NCBI GenBank assembly: GCA_958009055.1
Contig: OY253651.1
Span: 992,001-1,056,000, forward strand
DNA length: 64,000 nt
Direction: 5' to 3'
Source: Choricystis sp. odSpoLacu1
Lineage: Eukaryota > Chlorophyta > Trebouxiophyceae
Every line of letters starts with the position of its first letter. Positions within the stretch are counted from its first letter, which is position 1. The notes beneath the pieces were generated by a model. That model ran no database searches. It worked only from the letters and a program-made list of their open reading frames with translations, and was not told the DNA's origin. Below, in pieces: positions 20,496 to 32,085 of the stretch. The translations under genes were made by a program, and so were the position numbers.

Positions 20496-20928
20496 GGAGA
20501 TCAGAGGGGTGGGTCACGGAAGGGGCGAGAGGGAGCGCGCACAGGGAGACCGCGGGCGCTGAAAAGCAACAAAACACGATTGGTGGGTTTTGTTTCGCGT
20601 GGTTTTTGTTTGATTTTTTGTGTGTGCTTTCACAAGTCGCCCCTCCCCACACACACCACCCAACAAGTGCAAAGAAAGAAAGAAAGAAACACGGAGTGGG
20701 ATCGTTGCATGAAAAGAGTTTTGAGGGGAGTGTAGATTAGTAAGGGGGGTGAAACACGTTCGTTGAGGCGGGCTCTTCCACCACCTGTCTCTCGCCACCC
20801 ATCCGCCACCCGCACACAGAGCAGATGGTTGACCAAATGGAAACAAAGAAAAAAGACGGGGGGGGGGGGGGGGGGAGGGGAACAAGAAAGGAAAGAGACG
20901 GGGCGGAGCCAGCATCGCGCCCTGCCCC
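20496..20928. other. spacer between DDI1 start and methyltransferase stop
   Basis: About 430 bp with no supported gene. It holds the DDI1 promoter and the 3' region of the upstream methyltransferase, including GAAA repeats near 20682 and a G run at 20860-20879. Confidence 0.5.
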
Positions 20929-22204
20929 TCACAACTCGTCCCTGGCCCCACCCTCCACGCCCTCCGCCACCGCGCTGGGGCGCAGCACGACGCCCGCTGC
21001 CGCGTAGTCCGCCCGGTGACGCATCAGGAAGGCGTCGGCACAGTCGTACGCAAAGTTGGAGGTGAACACGCACGTTTTGTAGTTGCCCATCGAAAACTGG
21101 CCGGCTTCCGCCCCCTTTTTGAAGCACGTCACCCCGGGCTCCTCCTTGATCAGGTTGTAGTATTCCTCCTGGTGGGACGCGGTGGTCAGGTACAGCTTGT
21201 TGTCGGCGTAGAGGAAGGGGACGAGGCGCGTTTGTTCCAGGACAAAGTGGTACACCGCCGTGTTGACGCCCAGCCAGTCGGAGTCGACGTGGAAGCCGAA
21301 GTCGTCCACGATGACGACGCCGCCGTCGGCGATCATGCTGGTGGTGGGGTGGGGTGGGGCGGGGTGGGTGGGGTGAGCGGGGGACACACACACACGCACA
21401 CACACACATACACACACACTCTCTCACACCAAACACCCTCCCACAAACACCCTCCCTCCCACCCACCCCCACCACCCACCACGCAATCAGGTTCAAATCA
21501 CGCAGCACGCACTCCTGCGAGTGGCCGGCATCAATGGAAACCATGCGGAACAACGGCAGGTTGTGGTCGGCAAACCACTTGGGCGTCAGCCCCATCGTGT
21601 TGCCCTGGAAGATGAGCGTTTTGGCCAGGTTGTCGGCGCCCAGGTAGGTGCGCACATTGTCGACGAAGCCTTTGAGGTAGCCGGCGTCCGTGTCGTCGGT
21701 GAACCAGTCGGCCGCGAGGAGGGGTTCCTCCGGGTGGGAGAACCCCCCCATGCCGATGAACAGTTTGCCCTGCCACACGCCCAGCTCGCCCACGGAGCCG
21801 TAGATGCCGCGCTTGTGCTGGGCCAGCGTCAGAAAGTTGGCGGCCCACGTGTGCACGTGTGACATCCAGCCGTCGATCTTCTTGCCCAGGCCGAGCGCGT
21901 CCATGTAGACTGCCAATTGAGCGTCCGAAAACCTCGGGGGCGCAGTCACGTTCTCCACTTTCAGCTGCTTCATGGACGACGCGCCCGCGCACAGGCCGGC
22001 GTCGCAGACGGGCACTTCCTCGTTGGTCCACGTCGGGATGGTGCGCTTGGAGCGGCAGTCCAGGGTGCCCGCTTTCGCAGGCGTTTTCGCCAGCTTCAGG
22101 GTGGGCACATCAGACGCGTAGTAGATCTTGCCCTCCTCCAGGGTTAGGGCGGCCGCGCAGGCGGCGAGGAGGGTGAGCGCGGCGAACGCAGAGGCGGCGC
22201 GCAT
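20929..22204 (-). CDS. secreted or ER-luminal class I SAM methyltransferase
   Basis: Likely small-molecule or glycan O-methyltransferase of the TylF/Methyltransf_24 type; substrate unknown. Exons 22204-21480 and 21337-20929 join in phase 2; 377 aa. A signal peptide is clear (MRAASAFAALTLLAACAAA, cleavage near residue 20). GSVGELGVWQGKLF resembles the SAM-binding GxxGExGxxxG region, and FRMVSIDAGHSQECVLRDL and DGGVVIVDDFGF carry the acidic residues typical of the later motifs. Several Cys near the N-terminus (residues about 50-75) fit an oxidising compartment. It lies between DDI1 and the cellulose-synthase-like gene on the same strand, so a role in cell-wall or secreted glycan modification is a guess from context. 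Confidence 0.72.
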
Positions 22205-23582
22205 GGTTGGAAAAAGAAAGGGGGGGAGTCAAAAAGAGGGTCCAAAGGATGAAACGCGGCGGCTGGCGCGTGTGCGGGTCTCGTCCAGCACCGCACGCGG
22301 GGCGAGGGGGGCTGTGTGGGGAGAGGGAGGGGGCGGGTGAGAGTTTTTGCGAGCGAGAAGCGCCATTGCGCGCGGTTTTGGGCGCAGGGTGGGGGACGCC
22401 TCAAGGCGGCCTCCGATTGCGCCCTGCCCCTCTGCGCGACGCGGTGGTGCCCACATAGCAGTTGTGCGCGCTTCTGCGGGGCTCGTGGCGCGGGTTTTGG
22501 CGGGGCGGCTGCGTGGGGGAGAGAGGCGCCCCGTTTTGCGGCGCGGCGCGTTGCCCCCCATCCCGCTCCCCCACGCCCACGCGCACGCCTCGACCCCAAA
22601 TGGGGACGGAGCAGGCGGTGGCAGCAGCTTGCTTTGGAGCGTGGGCTGGCGCGGTTTGGCTCACCTGGCTGCGGGAGAAACGAAGCAGAGAGTGAGAGAG
22701 GGGGCTCGGTTTCCGCCCGCGCGCGCGCGCCCACCCACCTCTCTCCCCCCCGGCTGTCCACCCACCCGCTGTCTCTACATGTTGTTTGCGTGCCAAAATA
22801 TCGGTGGAATTGTTTTTGTTTTTCGGTTGCAACAAGGGGGGGCGACAAAGGAAGAAAGTGCGAGCAGTGCGAAACACGAACCAAGTGAAAAACCAAAACC
22901 TTTCCCCCGCCCTCGTGTTGCCCCCTGCCGCCCCCGCCGCCCCGCCGCGCAGCAGCGGGGCGGGGAGGCGTGTGTGTTGCGCGCGCGTCACTCCCACCGT
23001 GAAGCCGAAAAGGAAGGAAAGTAAAAAAGGGCGTTGCGTTTGTGTGTGTTCGCGGGCGGCGCGGCGCGGCGGAGGTGGGGGGGGGGGGGGTGGCGTTTGG
23101 CGCGACGAGACGGGCCCCAACGAAAAAAAAAACGTCCACACCACAAACGCCCCCCCCCCCCCCCGCAAGCAAGGAAACAAAAGGCGCCACACACAGCGAA
23201 CACGCGACGGGGTGGCCGAAAAAGGCAGGCAGAGCGTGTTGGCAAACAGAGGACAGAGTGGCAGAAAAAAATGGGCGTCATCAGAGGGTTGTGCCACCCG
23301 CCGCGTGTGTGCATGTGTTTGGGTGCGCCCCTTGAGTCCCGCCAAAAAAGGGGGGGAGGGGATGGGACAGTTGTGTGTGTGCGGGTAGAAACAAAGGAAG
23401 GAAAAAAGGTGGGTGCCACGTCGCCCCCGCCACCACGCCAACCAACCCCGCGCGATGTGATGATGATAGTGGTTTTTTGTATTGAGTCCTCCCTCCCCCT
23501 CCCTCCACTCTATAGGGTTTTTAGGCCGCCCCCGCGCGTCAACCAAACCACGCGGAGGCGGAGGCTTTCTCACACTCCCCAC
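22205..23582. other. intergenic region of 1.4 kb
   Basis: No convincing gene on either strand. It contains purine-rich and C/G homopolymer stretches and must include the methyltransferase promoter. A further 3' exon of the cellulose-synthase-like gene could hide here, because that gene's stop overlaps a perfect donor sequence, but none is recognisable. Confidence 0.5.
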
Positions 23583-25771
23583 TCACCCGAGCGTCGTGCG
23601 CAGAGCAGCCGTCGCGTTCTTCGCCGCCACCGCCGCCTTGGCCCCCAGAATGGCGTCCCCATAGTACGCCACCCTCGGCCCCGTCGGCAGCAGCAGGGTG
23701 CCGCGCGCGCCGCCGTAGCGGGCGCCCAGGCCGAACGCGTCCCCCCGGATGTGGGGGGGGAGCATCAGGTAGCCCGCGGCAGCAGCCCCCGCCAGCACGG
23801 CGCCGCACATGGCCATGGCCAGGCCGCAGGCACCCCGCAGGGACCCGCCCCGCCCCAGCCAGGCGTAGTGGGCCAGGAGGAGGGGGGGGATGCAGTTGTA
23901 GAGGGCCCACGCGATGGCGACATCAAGGGACGCGGAATCCTCACCCGCCCCGATGCGGCGCCACCCCACCGTCGCAGCGCCCGCGGACGCGGCCAGCAGG
24001 GCCATGGGGGCCCACAGATCGCGCACGGCGGCCAGGGCGGGGGCGGCGGGGCGGATGGACACAGACTTGGTGGGGCCCGGGCGTTTCGAGGTCGACACAC
24101 CCGCCTTGGCCGTTGTCTTGAACGCCAGCTTGCGCTTCAGGCCGCACGCCCACAGCAGCGTGTTGGCCAGGGCTTTGGCGTACGTCCACCACAGGAGGCG
24201 GGTGGCGACGCCCCCAAACCACAGCGCGCGCAGCAGGTCGGCCGACTCGCACCAGTAGACGACGCCGTGCACCGCAATGAAGTAGGGCACAAAGGCGCAG
24301 GCGAGGCGGGGGGTGATGGTGAAGGGGAGGGTGTCGGTGATCAGAGCCAGGACGGGGACGGCCGCGAGGGCGGGCGTCGTCAGGGCGGCCGCCGCGTAGG
24401 CCCACGCCCCCGACGAGTACAGCAGCTTTTGAGTGAGCGACAGCTTCTTCTGCAGCAGGGGGCAGTCGGACGAGAACAGGGCCTGCAGGTGGCCCTTGCA
24501 CCAGCGCGAGCGCTGGCGGAAGACCGACCCGTCTTCGGGCGCTTCGCCGACGGCAAGATAATCAGGGATGTAGCGCGCCCGGTGGCCCGCCATTTTCAGG
24601 TTCATGCCCAGCAGGTAGTCTTCAGTCACCGTGGTGGAGGGGAAGCCGCCGACGTCCAGCAGGGCGTCCGCGCGGAGGAGGAGGTTGGTGCCGGTGCACA
24701 CGACCATGCCCCACGCTGTGAGGCCGGGGATCATGGCCTCCCAAAAGTGGCGGTTGGAGTGGTTGAAGATGTCGGCCGCGTCGTCCACGTTGGCGAACTT
24801 CTGGGGGGTCAGCACGAGGGCGGTGTCGGGGGAGGCGGCGAGCGCGGGGAGCGTGCGCGTGAAGAACGCTTTGTGGGCGACCTGGTCAGCGTCGAACACG
24901 GCGACCGAGTCAGTGGCGGTGGCTTTGGAGCCGTCCTCCCCGAAAATCACGCTCAGCGCGTGATTGAGGTTGCACGCCTTGCCGTTGGCTTCAGCAGAGC
25001 CGCGGGGGCGGCCACCAACATAACGCACGCGGTCGGTCGCGAGCGACGCGACCCACTCGGCCTTGGCGGGGTCGTTGCCGTCGTCCAGCAGGTAGACGGT
25101 GGACCGGGCACCCGGGGGCAGGTCAGCCTCCGCAGCCGCCCACACGGTGTCCGCCACGATGGACGCATCCTCGGTGTAGCAGGGGACGAGGACGTGCACG
25201 TGCGTGCCACGCGGGATGGGGCCAGCGGCCACGCGCTCCGCGCCGGGCAGCCGGCGCACGATGCACAGCCCGTACAGCAGCACGGAGGACGCGCCCAGGG
25301 CCTCCACCGCCAGGACGGCCAGGGCGTAGGGGGGGACGTGGGTGACGGAGCGGAAGGGGGCCGAGGCGAGGAGCTCGGTCGCGCGCACGTAAAAGTAGCA
25401 CCCGGCAGCGACGAGGAAGGCGGCGTAGGCAGCGATGCCGCCGAGCGACCAGGAGAAGGTGTCGTTGGCGTCGGCGGACGGGGTGGGGGACGAGGTGGCG
25501 GCCTTGGTGGAGGCCTTGGTGTCGGTCTGTGTGTGCGGGTTGAAGGGGGTGGGTTAGCACCAGCGTGCGCGGCGTCGGTTTGAGCGAGGGGGGCCCGCGC
25601 CCCAATTATGCCACGGGGCCCACCCCTCCCACCGCCTCCCACACACACAATGCCTCTCCTCATCTCGCTCACCTTGGCCCCAAACCCGCCGGCCACGATC
25701 CTGCCGGCGGGCGACTTGGCTGCCGCCGCGCGCGAGCGCAGCACGGGCGTCGCGACGACCGCGGTGGCCAT
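23583..25771 (-). CDS. cellulose-synthase-like family 2 glycosyltransferase
   Basis: Processive beta-glycan synthase of the CesA/BcsA superfamily, in Golgi or plasma membrane. Exons 25771-25673 (33 residues) and 25526-23583; 680 aa. Two membrane segments precede the catalytic domain (WSLGGIAAYAAFLVAAGCYFYV; YALAVLAVEALGASSVLLYGLCI). The D,D,D,QxxRW set is complete: YLLDDGND, VFDADQ, TEDYLLG and RQRSRWCKG. At least five hydrophobic segments follow, as expected for the translocation channel. There is no plant-type zinc finger or plant-conserved region, so it is closer to bacterial or algal Csl than to land-plant CesA. The TGA stop lies within GGGTGAGT, a perfect splice donor, so the C-terminus may extend. 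Confidence 0.87.
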
Positions 25772-26729
25772 GGTTGGAGCAGGAGGCGCGCGGGGGGGTG
25801 TGTGCAAACTCAGTCAGCTAGGGATGGGCGTCGGCGTGGCACCGAGGCGCGTCCGAGGCGGGGGCGACGGGGCCTGGCTAGGGGGAGCGAGGGCGCGAAA
25901 TGGGGGATTGAGGCGCGTCCAGCTGGAGGGGGGGACAAAAAGGAGGGGTGGTTGGTGGTGCATCTGGGGTCGCGGTCCCCCATTCGGTGCTGGTGACCAA
26001 CACAATGCCACACGTGCACGGGGCGCGGGGTGGGGAGGGGGGGGCGGGGCTGCGCAGCCGGCGCTAACGACGCACACTGGGTTTCGGCCAGGAGGGGCGC
26101 AGAGGTGCACGCCTCTCGCTTGCAGGCCCCGACCCGCCGGTGTCCCCTCCATCCCACCCCCGCCACGGCCCCGCATCTGCCGATGCGGCGCCGTGGGGGC
26201 GGGTGCGGGGCGGGTGTGTGCGCGTGCGGGGCGTGGGGGACGAGAGGCAGAGCGCGGCCGCATTGACGTCCGGAGCCGCACGCAGCTGGGCGCCCCACCG
26301 CCCACGCTCCCACTCCACCACCTGCCCACACTCACCTGGACGACAGATGGGCGTGTGCTGCGTCCCGGGTGCCGAGGTGGGGGCACGATCCGGGGGGGGA
26401 GGGTGGTTTGGAGAGTGGAAAAAGAGTGTGAGAGCGCAGCAGAGCGGTTTGAGAGTCGAGAACGAACAATGAAAACTGAGAGAGCGGCCACTCTTCGCGC
26501 TCAGAGGAAGTGTCGTCTCCGGCCCTTCCTTCCCCTCTCCCCCCTTTTCTCACCACCACGCTGGAGTCGAGCGTGACCACCCGGTCGCGGCGCACGCGGT
26601 CCAACCCGGTGAGTGTGAGGTATTGGGGTATCTGTGTTGCGTGGTGCGTCGATAGGCAAGGCGCCCCTCACGCCCTCCCCCCTCCCTCCTCCCCTCCAGG
26701 ACCCGCCCGCCACGCCACCCCACTACCCC
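25772..26729. other. divergent intergenic region, Csl to TTL-like
   Basis: About 960 bp between divergent starts, holding both promoters. A short open segment at about 26550-26610 (plus strand, …TLESSVTTRSRRTRSNP) ends at a GTGAGT donor and could be an upstream exon joined to 26700, but no ATG can be fixed for it. Confidence 0.4.
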
Positions 26730-28625
26730 ATGGCCTCCTCCTCCAAGCACGCCACCCGCCGGTCGCGCGCCCCGGTGGCGCTGGCCCTGCTCGCGCTCGC
26801 GGGGTGCGCCGCGGTCGGCTGGTCCGCGCGCGCGCTGGCCGGCGTCGGCAGGCTGGACACGCTGGCGGCGGGCGTTGTGTCTTACGCGGTGGAGAGCAAG
26901 GTGAGTGAATTGGGGGGGGGGAGGAGAGGGAGGGAGGGCGGTGAGGCCTCTGGTTGCGCCCAACCGCGGCGCGCGCCTTCTCTGGGTTTGGTGCAAAGGG
27001 GCTGAGGACGCGCGACTGCGGGCGGGCCACCACCTTGCTCCACCTCCAGCACGCGCTTGACGCCTCAATGCGCAGGCTGGGGGGGAGAGGCGCCATTGAC
27101 GAGGGGGAGGGCTGCGGCAAACCGGGGCGCCAAAGAGCGTGCATGGGGGCGTTGGCGCGCGGCTCGCGCCACAGCCCCACTCACGCCACCCCCACACCCC
27201 ACACCCCTCGCCCAGGTCTCCTCCATGAAGGCCGCCCTCAAGGCCGAGATCGCGGCCGACCTGCGCACCGAGTTTGGGGCCGCCCTGGCCGCCGCGTCCG
27301 GGGACGCGGGCCCGGAGCCCGGCCCGGTGCGGTGGATCACCGAAGCCTTCTCCTTCTACCGCGGCCAGACCGTCCTCCTGGAGGAGGTCGTCCGCGGCTT
27401 TGGCGGCTCCAAAGCCGCCCTGTACGACGCCTCCCTGGATGATGAAGGCGTGGAGTGGGACGTAGGGTACACGTCGAAGCAGAGGTGCACCGACCTCGAG
27501 ACCGCGGTCATCCCGGGCCAGCGCGCCTCGTGCATCCCGCGCCTGCAGACGCTGACCTGGAAAGACTCCCTGCCCGAACTGCTGGTGCGGGCGCTGGGCC
27601 AGGAGGCCGCGTTCAACATCACGCCCCCCTCCTTTTTGATTCCTGAACAAGTCGACGCGTGGAAAGCGTGGGCCGCGTCGGTCCCGCCCTCCGAAGGCAC
27701 TGCCTCCAACTGGGTCCTCAAAGAGCTCGTCCACGGCAAGGCGGGTGTCACCATCCTGCCGTATGCCGACGCCCTGGCCGCGTCCGACGAGCGTGGCGAC
27801 GACGACGAACACCGCTACCGCGTCGTGCAGCGGTACCTGGGGTCCCAAATGATGGCCGACACCCTGGGCGGCGACTGCGCCCTGCGCGCCTGGGTGCTGG
27901 TCACCAACCTGGACCCGATGCGGGCGTACCTGTTTGATGGCGGCATCTTTGAGTCCAACACCAAGCACTTGACGTACTGGCAGGCGGAGAACGAGAAAGT
28001 GCTGGGCAAGACGGATGCCGCCGCCAAGGACGTCAAAGACAAGCACACCGCCCTGGGTGCCGACAATGAGAAGCCCACCCCCTGGGCCCTGCCCCGGCTG
28101 CGCGAGTTCATGGGGAATGCCACAGGGTCGGGCGCTGCTTTCAACCAGATGTGGGCCGACGTCACCAAAATCACGGCCGACGCGTTCGCGGCTGGCGCCG
28201 ACGCCGACAACTGCAACCTCCCCCACTCCGGGTGGAGGTGCGGCGACCGCGCCTTCACCCCGGGGTCCTGGGAACTGTTCGGCGTGGACTACATGTTTGA
28301 CGAAGACTACAAACCCTGGATCCTCGAGGTCAACGCGTCGCCCGCGATCAAGCGGCGCGCGTTCTGGAACGCCGACTACTCGGCCGCCCCCCCCGACTCG
28401 GATGCGGCGGTGCTGGGGCGCGAGTATGACAGGGAGAATGGGGCGGTGGTGGAGGCGTATGCGAAACTGTTGCAGGCCACCACCGTCCGCTCCGCGTGGA
28501 AGCGGCCGGCGTGCGGCGCCACCGTGTGCGAGCCCTACACGTCGGGCGCGTGCGCACCCGGGGCGGACTGCGCGACGGAGGCGGAGATGGCGGCGCGGGT
28601 CGGGTTTATGCCGCTGATGGTGTGA
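26730..28625 (+). CDS. tubulin-tyrosine-ligase-like enzyme with N-terminal signal anchor
   Basis: ATP-grasp ligase of the TTL superfamily, which forms peptide bonds to amino acids on protein substrates. Exons 26730-26900 and 27216-28625 join in phase 0; 526 aa. The ATP-grasp landmarks are NWVLKELVHGKAGVTI, VVQRYLG, LRAWVLVTNL, FGVDYMFDEDYKPWILEVNASP. Unlike classic cytosolic TTLs, residues 14-40 form a hydrophobic signal anchor after an Arg/Lys cluster, a coiled stretch follows, the C-terminus is Cys-rich (six Cys in the last about 40 residues), and N-glycosylation sequons (NIT, NAT, NAS) occur. This suggests the catalytic domain faces the secretory lumen. The start is uncertain because an upstream exon is possible. 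Confidence 0.83.
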
Positions 28626-29479
28626 GGGAACAGAGAGGGAGGGAGGGAGAGGGGGTGGTGAGAGAAACAAACAAAAAAACGGGGGCTCTGCCCCTCACCC
28701 CTTTTTTCAACTACCACTGAAAACGCGATGTCCCCCCTTTCTGACATCCACAATCCACCCCATTTCGTTTCCATCGTGTGTCGGGGTGCAAGGAGAGAGA
28801 GAGAGAGGAGGGAGGGGGAGAGGTTTTTTTTTTTCCTTTTTTCTTGCGCGCACTTGTGACGATCGATGATGAATCAAAAAATCCACACCGATGGATCTCA
28901 CCCCCCAACACCCCGCTGTGCTGTGCTGTGACCCCAACCCCCACACAACACAAAATGAAGCAATGGATGTTGTATTTTGGTGACACAAAGAAAAAAAACC
29001 AAGTGAAATGCACTTCCCGCCCGCTCGCAAAACAGCACGGGCAGCGCTCACCCCAGCCAAACGAATCGTTGTCGCAAACCATCCCCACGCGCGCGCCGGC
29101 ACACAGGCCGGCCGTCAAAAAACGTGGACAAGAAGAGGGGGGAGTGTCCGCCCATATATTTGTCAGAAAAGTGGGCAGGCGGACATAGCCCCGCCCCCCC
29201 CCCGACCCGCAAGACTCACAAAAACACCATCCCCACTGGGGGCGCGCGCACGCCTTTCTATGTACACTGTACAGGAAGGTGGAAGGGCGGCAGCACAGAC
29301 AACTCACCAGTGGTTGTGTGGGATGGGTTTGCGGAGCAGGCGGGGGTGGGAAAAAGACGCGGAACAAAGACAGGGGGGCAAAACGCCAAAGGAAAGCAGG
29401 GAATCAATCAGAGGGGACGGACAAGATGTTTGTCGCGCTGTTGCTGTTACACAACACAGCGGATCATCGCGCACACAAA
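28626..29479. other. convergent intergenic region
   Basis: About 850 bp between two converging stop codons. The first part is purine-rich with a T run at about 28826-28836; the rest has mixed composition. No gene or RNA is recognised. Confidence 0.5.
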
Positions 29480-30088
29480 TCAGTGCTTCTTGCCGAACGC
29501 CTCGCCAACCTCCGCCGCGACGGGGGCGGTCTTGGTCTTCTTCACCTTGGCGAAGCCGGCGGCCTCACCCGCCTCGGACACGCCGGCGACAACCTCACCG
29601 CCAAGCTTGGGGACTTTGACGGTCTTGGTCTTGATCAGCTTGGCCTTGCCGGCGGCCTCACCAGCCTCGGACACCGCGGCGACGGCCTCGCCGCCCTTGG
29701 CGGGCTTGGCCTTGACCGCCTTCACGTGGATGGGGGCGGCGGCCTCGGCGCCAGCCTCACCGACCTTGGCGTTCTTAGCGTGCAGCTTGCCCTTGAGCCC
29801 GCCCGCCTCGCCAGCCTCGGACACGCCCGCGACCGCCTCGCCCAGGGCCTTGACCTTCTTCACCTTGGGCGCCTTGGGGGCGACCGCGGCCACCGCCTCG
29901 GCAGCCTCGCCGCCGTAGCCCTTGCCAGCCTTGGCGGTCTTCACCTTGGCAAAGGCGCCGGCGATCGCCTCGCCGGCCGCTTCGCCGGCCTCGCCGCCAA
30001 AGCCCTTTTTGCCCTGCAGGGAGCGCGCGTCGGCGACGGCGGCAAAGGCGAGGACGCCCACGAGGGCGATGATGGCAGCGCGCTTCAT
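29480..30088 (-). CDS. secreted Lys/Ala/Gly/Glu-rich repeat protein, unassigned
   Basis: I do not recognise a family. Single exon, 202 aa. A textbook signal peptide (MKRAAIIALVGVLAFAAVADA) is followed by RSLQGKKG. The mature part is built from imperfect repeats: AGVSEAGEA or AAVSEAGEA units (four copies) separated by basic segments such as KTKTVKVPK and VKKTKTAPV. It ends GKKH. No Cys and very few aromatic residues, so it is likely extended or helical, extracellular and strongly charged. The divergent neighbour at 32086-32514 shares the signal peptide, the ARSL junction and a GKGH ending, so the two may be diverged paralogues. A CA repeat (about 30091-30104) lies directly upstream of the ATG on its coding strand. 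Confidence 0.82.
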   Translation of the reverse strand: MKRAAIIALVGVLAFAAVADARSLQGKKGFGGEAGEAAGEAIAGAFAKVKTAKAGKGYGGEAAEAVAAVAPKAPKVKKVKALGEAVAGVSEAGEAGGLKGKLHAKNAKVGEAGAEAAAPIHVKAVKAKPAKGGEAVAAVSEAGEAAGKAKLIKTKTVKVPKLGGEVVAGVSEAGEAAGFAKVKKTKTAPVAAEVGEAFGKKH

Positions 30089-32085
30089 GATGTGTGTGTG
30101 TGTGTGAGTGGTGGACTGGACGTGGAGGTGGGGGGGAAGAGGGAAGGGGTGAGCAGCTGCTCGCGATGAAAAAAAAAGTGCAACCACCCTTCATTCCCCC
30201 CACCCGCCGCCGGCCGCTCGTCCAACCCTCTCTTGCTCTCTACAGCATTAACAATGTTGTCCAATGTTGTTGCCGCAAGTCGAAAGAAAAAAGAGGGCGG
30301 GGAGGGTGCGTGGCGGAGGGGGGTGCGCGCGAGGGGGAAGAAGCGAAACCAACCGCATTGGCGCTGCACCCCTGCCGCCGCACCCGTCGCCCGCCCGCCC
30401 CCGCCTGGCGCAGTCGATGCACGATGACAATCCCAAGGGTGGTGGGAGAGGCCATCGAAAGCAAAGAGTGCGTGTTGAGAAGGAAAGGGGGAGGGGGAGG
30501 CGTGTCGGGGGGGTTAGTGCGCGCGCGGGTTGGTTGGGGGGGGGAGGAGGGGCTCACCTGGAGGGTCGGGGGTGGCTGGGAGGTTTGGAAAAGTATGTGT
30601 GTTGTGAAAACAGGTGGAGAGTGGCGAGTTTTTATTCAGTGGCGGGGGGGGGGAGAGAGAGCTGCAGCTAGCCGCACAGAGCGACACAAAACAGCGTCTC
30701 CCCCCCTTGCAGTGGCCCCCGCTTCTGTGGGCAGTGGCACCTTCCCCCACCTGCTGTGTGAGAGTGGCCCGCTTCTCTGCTGGCTTTTGTATACCTGCGT
30801 GTGGGTGCCGCCGGCTGCTGCGTGGTGCCTGCGCCCCGCCCCCCCCTTGTGCCGCGGCCCTCCCCACCCGAATGATGCCCACGCCCTAGGGCATCGGGCC
30901 TGCGGTTGGCCACGTTTGTTCTGTTTTTTCAAGTCCACCTATCTGCCAATGCTGTAATCTGTTCATCTAGACACACAAACCAGGCGGCGGGCGGCGGCCG
31001 CGACTGGCAGGCGGGGCGCGGCATGCGGGGGGTGCGGAGGAACGCATGCCGCGCAGGCAGGGCAGGCCGGATGGCCCACGCATGGACCCACTTTTTACGT
31101 CAGATGGAACCCATGGATCAACAGGTGGCTGTTGGTTGCAAGAACAGAGGCGGATGAAGGCCAGGTGGGCGGCGGGCCGCTGAAAGATGGGAATGCGTCG
31201 ACGCAGCGTCGGCGCTGCCCTCCAAACCGAAACCCCCCTCTCCCTCCTCTGCCCCGCCTCTGCGGCCACACGCGACTCCACCACTCTGTCCACTGACGCT
31301 GTGTGCCTGTTTTTCAGGGGTGCTTTGACGTGGTGATCGAGAGGAAAGGCTGACCTTTTTGAAGGGGTTTGGGCGGCGGGCGGGGAGAGGTGGGGGGAGC
31401 AGGGGAGGCGCACGGGTCGACCGCCTCGTCACACAGAATGAACGGTTTTTTTGTAGAAAAAAAAAACTTGCCTGAGGCCGCGCACGATGCGTTCTGTTAC
31501 AGGCGTGCGCGCAGGGGGGCGGTTTGGGCAGGGAAACAAAGAGGAAAATTGACGCCGACCGACCAACAACACAACTCGCTGTTTTTGCCTTCCATTGCCT
31601 TTCACCAGGTGAGTACTTACCGACTGTGTGTTTGCCCCGTCCCCGGCCCCATCGTCCCCTGCCATACGTTCACAAGCACAAACGACCAGTCTTGAGCGAG
31701 TGAACCGGGGTTTTGGCGCGGCGGCACGCGCTGCAAACGCGCCCGTCGACGCCGCACAACCGAGCTGGCGCGTCGGGTTCACCGACGCGCCCCGCATTCG
31801 GCTGTGTCCCCCGCCTCCCGCCTGCACCCAAACCCCACCAGCATCTCGGCGGACCACATCGACCGCTGATTTGGGGGCGTGCAGGGCGGCGGGGGGGGGC
31901 GGCGGTGGGGAGTAGTTGTGTGTGCGCGGCGCGCGCGTGCACCGCGTTTCTGTCGGTCGGTGTCGCGCGCGAACGTGTGTTTTTGGCCAACCCTCCCTCA
32001 CCGCCGCCACACACCCTCAACCACCTCCCACACCTCCCCCAAAAACACTCTGCAGCATTCCCCACACACACTCACACACACAATC
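30089..32085. other. 2-kb spacer between two secreted repeat-protein genes
   Basis: The longest gene-free stretch. It holds both divergent promoters: a CA repeat abuts each start codon. The middle (about 30700-31420) is more balanced in composition than most spacers here, but I could not recognise a tRNA, snRNA or coding exon in it. Confidence 0.5.

Noticed and set aside
23034..25583. 849-codon plus-strand frame over the cellulose-synthase-like gene
   Set aside because: Gly/Arg/Gln/Val-rich shadow; the minus strand has all GT2 motifs.
26550..28670. 706-codon minus-strand frame over the TTL-like gene
   Set aside because: No recognisable domain; the plus strand has the ATP-grasp motifs.
31605..31625. 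ACTTACC-containing sequence resembling the 5' end of U1 snRNA
   Set aside because: Only a few bases match; the following sequence has no U1 stem-loops.
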